Shown here piece after piece: positions 33,379 to 39,577 of a DNA stretch of 39,577 nt. Under the pieces are notes generated by a model. The model was not told the origin of the DNA. It searched no databases and was given only the letters and a program-made list of their open reading frames with translations. This DNA is from Halosimplex carlsbadense 2-9-1. Its GTDB lineage: Archaea; Halobacteriota; Halobacteria; Halobacteriales; Haloarculaceae. Made by a program: the position numbers and the translations under genes. The stretch spans positions 1,402 to 40,978 of the forward strand of contig NZ_AOIU01000028.1 in NCBI RefSeq assembly GCF_000337455.1, written 5' to 3'. Position 1 is the stretch's first letter. The number at the start of each line of letters is the position of its first letter.

Positions 33379-34461
33379 TCAGGTCATCGCGCCGCGCCCC
33401 TCGTCGAGATGTTCCCGGGCGTAGGCGACCAGCCGGTCGGCGTACGACGAGAAGAGCGGGCACCGTACGTCGGTGTCGGCGAGCGCCCGCCGCGTGTTCT
33501 CGTCGGTGTAGGTCGTCGGCTGGGAGAGATAGGGGAGCGCCGCGGGTTCGATCCCGAGCCCGTCGGCGACTCCCGGCACTCGCTCGGTCGCGACGCGGGC
33601 GAGCTTCGTCGTTCCGCGGACGGGGACGACCCGTCGGCCGGCCGCCCGGCCGAGCGTTCGGACGAGTTCCAGTATCGTCGGTGGATGGGGGTTACAGAGC
33701 TGATAGACTGCTCCGACGGATTCCTCGCGGGCCGAGATGGCGGCCAGCGCGTCGACGACGAACTCCCGGGGGACGACGTTCAGCCGGTAGGCGGACGGTC
33801 GGAGCGGGACGGGCACAGCGGCGACGGGCCACTGGCGGAGGATCAGCTTGAGGAGGTAGTACGGCCCGTCGAACTTCTGTGTCTCGCCCGTCCGGCTGTC
33901 GCCGACGGCGATGGCCGGGCGGTAGACGGTCGCCGGGAATCCGTCCCGCATCGCCGCCTGCACGAGTCGCTCGGCTTCGAACTTGGTCGCCTCGTAGTGG
34001 TTGTGGAATGACTGGCCCACCGCCAGATCCCGGTGGGTGAACCGTCCGTCGTAGCGGCCGCTGACGTAGCAGGTGCTGACGTGGTGGAACCGGTCGACAT
34101 CGGCGCGAGTCGCGAAGTCCAGGAGGTGACGCGTCCCGTCGACGTTCACGCGCTCGGCGAGCGGACGCGCGACGCCCAGATCGTAGACGGCGGCGAGGTG
34201 GTAGACGACCCGCGTCTCTCGGCGGAGGCGTTCGTAGTCGTCGACCGCGAGTTCGGGGTCGGTAACGTCGCCCTCGACCAGTCGGACCCGGTCGCGCGGG
34301 ACGCCGACGGCGTCGGTCAGCGCGGCGGCTCGCCGTGCGGCCGACTCGCGGTACTGCGCCTGGACCAGACAGACCACCGGCTCGTCGCCCCGTTCGAGCA
34401 GTCGCTCGAGTAGCGCGGAGCCGAGGAAGCCGGGGAAGCCGGTCAGCAGTCGCACGGTCAC
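33379..34461 (-). CDS. SDR-family NAD(P)-dependent reductase, acyl-reductase-like
   Basis: A 360-residue extended SDR protein. Rossmann motif LLTGFPGFLGSALLERLLER, VYHLAAVYDLG, and the catalytic Tyr-Lys in NHYEATKFEAERLV are visible. The TGFPGFLG start and overall layout resemble the thioester/fatty-acyl reductase branch (NAD_binding_4), rather than sugar epimerases. The start is GTG at 34461, overlapping the TGA of the aldehyde dehydrogenase gene (GTGA). Paired with that enzyme it may interconvert an acyl group, aldehyde and alcohol; this is inference. Confidence 0.85.
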   Translation of the reverse strand: MTVRLLTGFPGFLGSALLERLLERGDEPVVCLVQAQYRESAARRAAALTDAVGVPRDRVRLVEGDVTDPELAVDDYERLRRETRVVYHLAAVYDLGVARPLAERVNVDGTRHLLDFATRADVDRFHHVSTCYVSGRYDGRFTHRDLAVGQSFHNHYEATKFEAERLVQAAMRDGFPATVYRPAIAVGDSRTGETQKFDGPYYLLKLILRQWPVAAVPVPLRPSAYRLNVVPREFVVDALAAISAREESVGAVYQLCNPHPPTILELVRTLGRAAGRRVVPVRGTTKLARVATERVPGVADGLGIEPAALPYLSQPTTYTDENTRRALADTDVRCPLFSSYADRLVAYAREHLDEGRGAMT

Positions 34462-36044
34462 TCTCCCCACGGACCGGGGGGCGAGCGGTCGCGAAGCCAG
34501 CGCAGCGGACCGAGCGTCGCCGTCGCGGCCGCGGCGGCGACCCGGTTCGGGACGGCGTCAGGGAACGCCAGCGGGTGGCCGCGCTGGGTGACGACCGTCC
34601 GGGAGTCGGTGTAGTCGCGGATCCCCTCGGGGCCGTGGCGGCGACCGATCCCCGAGTCGCCGACGCCGCCCATCGGCGCGTCCGTCGAGGCCCACATCGC
34701 CCGATAGCCGTCGTTGACCGACACCGTCCCGGCGTCGATCCGGCGGGCGACCCGCTCGCCCCGTTCGGCGTCGCCGGTCCAGACGCTCGCGTGGAGGCCG
34801 TAGTCGGTGTCGTTGGCCCGCTCGACTGCCTCGTCGACACCGTCGACGGGGACGAGCGAGACGACGGGGCCGAAGGTCTCCTGACTCGCCGCGGTCGCTC
34901 GGTCCGGCAGGTCGGTCAGCACCGTCGGTTCGTAGACCCACGGTCCCACGTCTTCCCGGCGCTTGCCGCCGGTCTCGACGGTCGCGCCGCGTTCCCGGGC
35001 GTCGGCGACGTGCGAGTCGACGGTGTCGAGTTGGTCCTCGCCGATCAGCGACCCCACGTCCGGACCCCAGTCGAGGCCGACGCCGAGGGACTGGCACTCG
35101 GTGGCGGCGACGAACCGCTCGCGGAACTCGTCGAACCGGGAGCGGCCGACGTAGACGCGCTCGGTCGCGATGCACAGTTGCCCGGCGTTGGCGTAGCAGC
35201 CGTTGACGAGCCCGCGGACCGTCTTCGAGAGGTCGGCGTCGTCGAGGACGACGGCGGGGTTCTTCCCGCCGAGTTCGAGCGAGACGTCGACGAGGTGTCG
35301 TCCGGCCAGGGCAGCGACCTCGCGGCCGACCGCGGTGGACCCGGTGAACCGGAGGTGGTCGACCCGCGAGATCAGCGGTTCGCCCAGGCGCTCGCCGTCG
35401 CCGGTGACAACCTGTAGCAGGTCCTCGGGGAGCCCCGCCGATTCGAGCAGTTCGACCGCGTGGAGCGCCGAAAAGGGGGTCGCCTCGGCGGGCTTGAGGA
35501 CGGCACCGTTGCCCGCGAGCAGCGCGGGCAGGAGATCCGAGACGGCGAGGGTCAGCGGGTAGTTCCACGGCGAGATACAGCCGACGACGCCGACGGGGTC
35601 GGCGTGTTCCACGGCGCGGGTGAGCCCCGGGACCGCCCCCGTCCGCCGGGTCGCTTCGATGTGGCCGGGGCCCTCGCGGGCGTAGTAGTCGGCCGTGGCG
35701 ACGAGGTCCAACACCTCCTCCAGCGCGTCGAAGCGCGCCTTGCCGGTCTCGACCTGAACGACGTCGAGCAGGTCCGAGCGGTCCGCGGTCACCGCGTCGG
35801 CGAACCGCCTGAGAACGTCGGCGCGCTCGGCGACAGGTGTCGCGGCCCACTCGGCCTGGGCCGCCTTCGCGCCTTCGACCGCCGCGGCCACGTCTTCGGC
35901 CGTACACGACGGGACGGTACCGACGGACTCGCCGGTGATCGGCGAGCGAACGTCGAGCGAGTCGCGGTCGCCGACCGTCGTGACGCCCGTCAGGAGCCGC
36001 TCCCGGCGGCGTTCGGGCAGGACCGACGCGGGCTTCGAACTCAT
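34458..36044 (-). CDS. Aldehyde dehydrogenase family protein
   Basis: A 528-residue NAD(P)-dependent aldehyde dehydrogenase, slightly longer than usual. ISPWNYPLTLAVSDLLPALL, LRFTGSTAVGREVAALAG, SLELGGKNPAVVLDDADL (catalytic Glu), NAGQLCIATERVYV (catalytic Cys) and QETFGPVVSLVPV are all intact. It resembles succinate-semialdehyde-type enzymes, but the substrate is open. A C-terminal tail (about 490-528, AAAAATATLGPLRWLRDRSP) is hydrophobic and could touch the membrane. It is coupled to the SDR gene and divergent from deoxyhypusine synthase. Confidence 0.93.
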   Translation of the reverse strand: MSSKPASVLPERRRERLLTGVTTVGDRDSLDVRSPITGESVGTVPSCTAEDVAAAVEGAKAAQAEWAATPVAERADVLRRFADAVTADRSDLLDVVQVETGKARFDALEEVLDLVATADYYAREGPGHIEATRRTGAVPGLTRAVEHADPVGVVGCISPWNYPLTLAVSDLLPALLAGNGAVLKPAEATPFSALHAVELLESAGLPEDLLQVVTGDGERLGEPLISRVDHLRFTGSTAVGREVAALAGRHLVDVSLELGGKNPAVVLDDADLSKTVRGLVNGCYANAGQLCIATERVYVGRSRFDEFRERFVAATECQSLGVGLDWGPDVGSLIGEDQLDTVDSHVADARERGATVETGGKRREDVGPWVYEPTVLTDLPDRATAASQETFGPVVSLVPVDGVDEAVERANDTDYGLHASVWTGDAERGERVARRIDAGTVSVNDGYRAMWASTDAPMGGVGDSGIGRRHGPEGIRDYTDSRTVVTQRGHPLAFPDAVPNRVAAAAATATLGPLRWLRDRSPPGPWGE

Positions 36045-36186
36045 GGCGGAAGCAAGGAGCCCAGCCTTTTCGGTGTTTCCCGCTGGCGACGGCGCTCGCG
36101 GGCCGTCCGCCACCGTCGATGGGCCGCTCGGTGATCCGAGGTCCGAACCGCGGCCTTGAAGCGCGCGGCCGGCCGACGGTGGAGCA

Positions 36187-37221
36187 ATGACTGACGAGAC
36201 GCCGCGCGAGACGTTCGAACACGACCCGATCGGCCACGCGGAGGCGCGAGCCGGCATGACCGTCGGCGAACTCGCCGACGAGTACGGGAACGCCGGCATC
36301 GGTGCGAGCGCCATACACGAGGCCGTCGACGTGTACGCCGAGATGCTCGGCGACGACGACGTGACCAACTTCTTCGGCCTCGCGGGCGCGATGGTCCCGA
36401 CCGGGATGCGCCGCATCGTCGCCGACCTGATCCGCGACGGGCACATCGACGCACTCGTGACGACCGGCGCGAACCTCACTCACGACGCCATCGAAGCCAT
36501 CGGCGGCAAACACCACCACGGTGAGGTCCACGCCGAGGGCAAGACCGAGCGCGAGCACGACGAGCGCCTGCGCGACGAGGGCGTCGACCGCATTTATAAT
36601 GTCTACCTCCCCCAGGAGCACTTCGCGCTGTTCGAGGGCCACCTCCGCGACGAGGTGTTCCCGGCGCTCGAAGCCGAATGCGAAGCGGAGGGCGCCGTCA
36701 GCATCCAGCGGCTCACCGAGGAACTCGGTCGGGCGAACGCCGAGGTGAACGACGCCGAGGACATCGAGGAGGGCGCGGGCGTCGCCGCGGCCGCCTACGA
36801 GCACGACGTGCCGATCTACTGCCCCGCCGTCCAGGACTCCGTACTCGGCCTCCAGGCGTGGATGTACTCCCAGACGAGCGAGTTCACGCTGGACGCCCTC
36901 TCAGATATGACGACCATCACCGACCAGGCGTTCGACGCCGAGAAGGCGGGGGCGATGGTCGTCGGCGGCGGCGTCCCGAAGAACTACACGCTCCAGACGA
37001 TGCTGGTGGCGCCCGACGCCTACGACTACGCCGTCCAGCTGACGATGGACTCCCCCGAGACGGGCGGGCTCTCGGGCGCGACGCTCGACGAGGCCCGCTC
37101 GTGGGGGAAACTGGAGAAGGCCGCCCGCAACGCCTCCGTCTACGCCGACGCGACGATCACGCTCCCGCTCGTCGTCGCCGCCGCACGCGAGCGGATCGCC
37201 GACGGCGAAGGCGACCGCTAA
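36187..37221 (+). CDS. Deoxyhypusine synthase-like protein
   Basis: A 344-residue member of the DHS family, which transfers an aminobutyl group to the Lys of IF-5A. NFFGLAGAMVPTGMRRIVAD, LVTTGANLTHDAIEAIGG, and the active-site block ATLDEARSWGKLEKAARNAS (Lys in SWGK) are clear. In haloarchaea the donor is uncertain because spermidine is scarce; agmatine-derived routes are proposed. The IF-5A and agmatinase-like genes lie 12 kb upstream. It is divergent from aldehyde dehydrogenase with a 142-base spacer. Confidence 0.93.
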   Translation: MTDETPRETFEHDPIGHAEARAGMTVGELADEYGNAGIGASAIHEAVDVYAEMLGDDDVTNFFGLAGAMVPTGMRRIVADLIRDGHIDALVTTGANLTHDAIEAIGGKHHHGEVHAEGKTEREHDERLRDEGVDRIYNVYLPQEHFALFEGHLRDEVFPALEAECEAEGAVSIQRLTEELGRANAEVNDAEDIEEGAGVAAAAYEHDVPIYCPAVQDSVLGLQAWMYSQTSEFTLDALSDMTTITDQAFDAEKAGAMVVGGGVPKNYTLQTMLVAPDAYDYAVQLTMDSPETGGLSGATLDEARSWGKLEKAARNASVYADATITLPLVVAAARERIADGEGDR

Positions 37222-37358
37222 CCGGCCCGCGCTCGACCCGTACACGACCGCTACTCGCCCCGTCGGCCGGTCGTACTTCCGTTCCCCCTGCCCGAAGGAT
37301 TTACTCGGGATTTAATAACTAATTCTATGCGCCCGATTGGCAAACGAACGGAGAATAT

Positions 37359-37385
37359 ATCACCTTTATCACGACCGAATGTGAT
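37359..37385. promoter_or_regulatory. Operator-like repeats over the pckA promoter
   Basis: ATCAC occurs at 37359-37363 and 37368-37372, and its inverse GTGAT at 37381-37385; the last two are arms of an inverted repeat with an eight-base spacer. They overlap TTTATC (37365-37370), the TATA box 28-33 bases before the ATG, so a bound protein would block initiation. Carbon-source control is plausible for this gene but not shown. Confidence 0.5.
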
Positions 37386-37397
37386 CGATCGGATACG

Positions 37398-38924
37398 ATG
37401 TCACAACACGGGACGGCGATCGAGTCGCCGATCGCGGCGCTCGCGGACCCCCGAGTGGCGGACAACGTCGAGTACGACCCGTCGTTCGCGTCGTTGCGCG
37501 AGCACTCGGCCGACCTGGAGACGACGACGGAGTACGGTTCCCCGTCGTACGTCAGCGACCACCGGTCGCGCAACGCCGACCGGACGGCCAACGCGCTCGA
37601 CCACGACTTCGACGCGGCCGACTACGGACACGTCCAGACGGCCGTCGACGCCGCCGGGGACCGCGAAATGGTCTGTCTGGACCGGCAACTGGGCCGCCAC
37701 CCAGACAACACCTACGTCTGTCGCTACTACGTCCCGACGGAGTACAGCCGGATCGCGCTGGCGTGGGCCAAGCTCTTCGAGCCCGCGCCCGCCGACGCCG
37801 AGCCGGACTTCGTGACGGTCCAGATCCCCGACGCCGACGAGGTCGCCATCCGCGTACTCCCCGAGGAAGGGTTCACCACCGTCCTCGGGACCGACTACAC
37901 CGGCGAGGCCAAGAAGTCGTTCCTGCGGCTGTTCATGTTCGACGCCAAGCGCCAGGGCGGCCTCGGCCTCCACGCCGGGACCAAGCGCGTCCGGCTCCAG
38001 TCCGACGACGGCGAGTCCGGCGACGACGCCGACCTGGAGACGGTCGGCCAGGTCTTCCTCGGCCTCTCGGGGACCGGCAAGTCGACGCTCACCGCGCACG
38101 ACCTGGGGCTGGAAGCCCCGGAGGACGCGACGATGCTCCAGGACGACGTGTGCGCCCTGCGCGAGGACGGCACCGTCGCCGGCAGCGAGGGCGAGGGCCT
38201 GTTCATCAAGACCATCGGGCTCGACGCCGACGAGCAGCCCGACCTCTACGAGGCCGCGACCCGCGAGTCCGCGGTGCTGGACAACGTCGATGTCGCCGAG
38301 GACGGGACGGTCGACTTCGACAGCGACGCCTACACCGCCAACGGTCGCGCGGTCGTCAAGCGCGAGCACCTCCCGTCGGCCGACGAGGAGATCGACCTCC
38401 CGTCGGTCGACCAGGTCTTTTTCATCACGCGCAACCCGGCGATGCCGCCGCTCGCGAAGCTCTCGCCCGAGGAGGCCGCGGCGGCGTTCATGCTCGGCGA
38501 GTCCGTCCAGACGAGCGCGGGCGACCCCGACAGCGCCGGTGAGGCCATCCGCGTCGTCGGCACCAACCCCTTCATCGTCGGCAGCGAGGGCGCGGAGGGC
38601 AACCGATTTCGCGACCTCGTCGCCGACCTCGACGCCGACGCGTACCTCCTCAACACCGGGACCGTCGGCGACCGCGACATCGGCGTCGACGACACCGTCA
38701 CGCTGCTCCGGGCCGTCAGCCGCGGCCGCGTCGAGTGGGCCGACGACCCGACCACCGGCCTGACCGTCCCCGGCTCCGTCCCGGGACTGGACACGAGCAG
38801 GTTCGACGTGGGCGACGCGCTCGACGACGCCGACGAGCGCATCGCCGACCTGCGAGCCGAACGCCGGGAGTACCTCGCCGAGTTCGAGGACCTGGACGAG
38901 GCGATCCGGAACGCGGTCTACTGA
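37398..38924 (+). CDS. pckA: Phosphoenolpyruvate carboxykinase (ATP)
   Basis: A 508-residue enzyme making PEP from oxaloacetate and ATP for gluconeogenesis. Active-site motifs: GTDYTGEAKKSFLRLFMF (Tyr and Lys), LGLHAGTKRV (His), P-loop FLGLSGTGKSTL, metal-binding MLQDDVCAL, and ITRNPAMPPLAKLSPEEAAA. The N-terminal 120 residues are diverged from bacterial enzymes and I cannot see the usual Arg-binding GRSPKDKF block. The promoter region carries operator-like repeats. No partner gene is adjacent. Confidence 0.92.
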   Translation: MSQHGTAIESPIAALADPRVADNVEYDPSFASLREHSADLETTTEYGSPSYVSDHRSRNADRTANALDHDFDAADYGHVQTAVDAAGDREMVCLDRQLGRHPDNTYVCRYYVPTEYSRIALAWAKLFEPAPADAEPDFVTVQIPDADEVAIRVLPEEGFTTVLGTDYTGEAKKSFLRLFMFDAKRQGGLGLHAGTKRVRLQSDDGESGDDADLETVGQVFLGLSGTGKSTLTAHDLGLEAPEDATMLQDDVCALREDGTVAGSEGEGLFIKTIGLDADEQPDLYEAATRESAVLDNVDVAEDGTVDFDSDAYTANGRAVVKREHLPSADEEIDLPSVDQVFFITRNPAMPPLAKLSPEEAAAAFMLGESVQTSAGDPDSAGEAIRVVGTNPFIVGSEGAEGNRFRDLVADLDADAYLLNTGTVGDRDIGVDDTVTLLRAVSRGRVEWADDPTTGLTVPGSVPGLDTSRFDVGDALDDADERIADLRAERREYLAEFEDLDEAIRNAVY

Positions 38925-39117
38925 GCGGTCCGACTACCGCGGCCCGACCGACCCGCAGTTCGGCGGTTTCTCTCCGCGACCGCGAGGTGTCGAGTGCAGT
39001 AACTGTGCGAGGTGAAGGGGACCGAGCGGCGGGTCGGTCGACTGGAGGACCGTGGCGGTCAGTCGGTGGACCGGACCGGGCGACCCCGGTCGCGGACGAC
39101 GGCCCAGCGTCGGAACG

Positions 39118-39267
39118 TCAGGCTTCCCCCGCTCGTTCCCTGGAGACCTCGGCGATCCCGCTGTTGGCCGAGCAGGTCGGACAGGCGTGGACCTCGCCGC
39201 CTTCGTCGGCGAAGACGCGTGCGAACTGTTCCGAGACGTGCGTGCCGCAGTGGGCGCAGGCTGGCAT
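39118..39267 (-). CDS. Small zinc-ribbon protein (DUF7563-like)
   Basis: A 49-residue protein with PACAHCGTHVSEQFARVF near the N terminus and VHACPTCSANSGIAEVS near the end: C-x2-C and C-x2-C separated by about 25 residues, a single zinc ribbon. It resembles a short haloarchaeal family I know as DUF7563, a name given with modest certainty. Function unknown. The ATG at 39267 is chosen as it sits directly before the first Cys pair; the longer frame upstream is unlikely to be coding. Gaps of about 190 bases on both sides hold nothing else I can name. Confidence 0.75.
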   Translation of the reverse strand: MPACAHCGTHVSEQFARVFADEGGEVHACPTCSANSGIAEVSRERAGEA

Positions 39268-39461
39268 GAGTGTGGACCCCGGACTGTCGTCCACTGGATA
39301 ACAGGTCGCGAGTCTTACAAGGGCGTTTTCCGATCTGGGACCCAATTTCCCCCGAATTGCGGTCGGAATCCGACTCAGAAGGGCTGTATTAGGGAGTCTT
39401 AGTCGCCGGTTCCGGCGCCGCGACCGGTGACGCGGACCTGTCAGAAGCACCGCTCGGGGGG

Positions 39462-39577
39462 TCAGGCGTCGCCGCGGGCGCGGTCGATGAACTCGTCGGG
39501 CAGGTCGTCGATCTCGCCGGCCTGGACGGCCCAGAGGTTGGCGTAGAGGCTGTCTTCCTCCAGCAGTTCCTGGTGGG
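39462..39577 (-). CDS. ABC transporter, C-terminal end (partial)
   Basis: Only the last 37 residues lie in the window; the gene continues past the right edge. HQELLEEDSLYANLWAVQAG is the typical tail of the ATP-binding domain of an exporter-type ABC transporter (the H-x-E-L-L...Y-x-x-L-W motif after the switch region). An acidic stretch, EIDDLPDEFIDRARGDA, ends the protein. Nothing can be said about substrate or membrane domain from this fragment. Confidence 0.82.
   Translation of the reverse strand, partial: HQELLEEDSLYANLWAVQAGEIDDLPDEFIDRARGDA

Noticed and set aside
38925..39117. Intergenic stretch after pckA as a possible small gene
   Set aside because: No ORF with convincing codon use, no TATA box with matching start and no stable RNA fold that I could see.

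Overview
The window reads as chromosomal DNA of an extremely halophilic archaeon (class Halobacteria). It is very GC-rich. Predicted proteins are rich in Asp and Glu. Many genes start a few bases after, or 25-30 bases from, an archaeal TATA box, which suggests leaderless transcripts. Gene content is typically haloarchaeal: Ahb-type siroheme/heme enzymes, deoxyhypusine synthase with IF-5A, RtcB, DUF63, Tat-type lipoproteins and small zinc-ribbon proteins. I cannot fix the genus. Genes are packed densely, no gene-free stretch exceeds about 300 bases, and I see no CRISPR array, insertion sequence or prophage.

Layout, left to right. 0-5.6 kb: a hairpin terminator at the left edge, a DUF309 protein, a thioesterase, an HtrA-like protease, tRNA-Leu(CAA) followed by a structured spacer carrying copies of the tRNA 3' end, a HAD phosphatase, a Yip1-type membrane protein, an LWR-salt-type protein and pterin carbinolamine dehydratase. 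5.8-8.9 kb: a leftward operon for the start and the siroheme branch of heme synthesis (fused AhbA-AhbB, precorrin-2 dehydrogenase, glutamyl-tRNA reductase). 8.9-11.7 kb: a lipoprotein, an isoprenylcysteine-methyltransferase-like membrane protein and GlyA. 11.8-14.9 kb: a TbsP-like regulator, a YcaO protein with a fused zinc-binding E1-like N-terminal domain, and a 51-residue zinc-ribbon protein. 15-20.3 kb: DUF63, an inositol-phosphatase-family protein, and two overlapping moeA genes. 20.4-29.4 kb: Hsp20, an ABC1 kinase, an aminotransferase, IF-5A with an agmatinase-like enzyme, a zinc-finger protein with a long acidic linker, a Nif3-like protein, RtcB, then a frameshifted small gene behind a lipoprotein. 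29.6-39.6 kb: YchF GTPase, a SprT-like protein, a secreted beta-helix/ricin protein, an SDR-aldehyde dehydrogenase pair, deoxyhypusine synthase, ATP-type PEP carboxykinase, a small zinc-ribbon protein and the tail of an ABC exporter.

Functional links: IF-5A, the agmatinase-like enzyme and deoxyhypusine synthase are three parts of one modification pathway within about 13.5 kb. The heme operon is translationally coupled by a GTGA overlap. GlyA lies divergent from the TbsP-like regulator, and pckA, a gluconeogenic gene, has operator-like repeats over its promoter.

The most notable unexplained items are the stand-alone fused YcaO protein, the tRNA-Leu 3'-end copies around a foldable spacer, the frameshifted 28.5-28.75 kb gene, and a pair of matching operator-like sites three helical turns apart before ychF.
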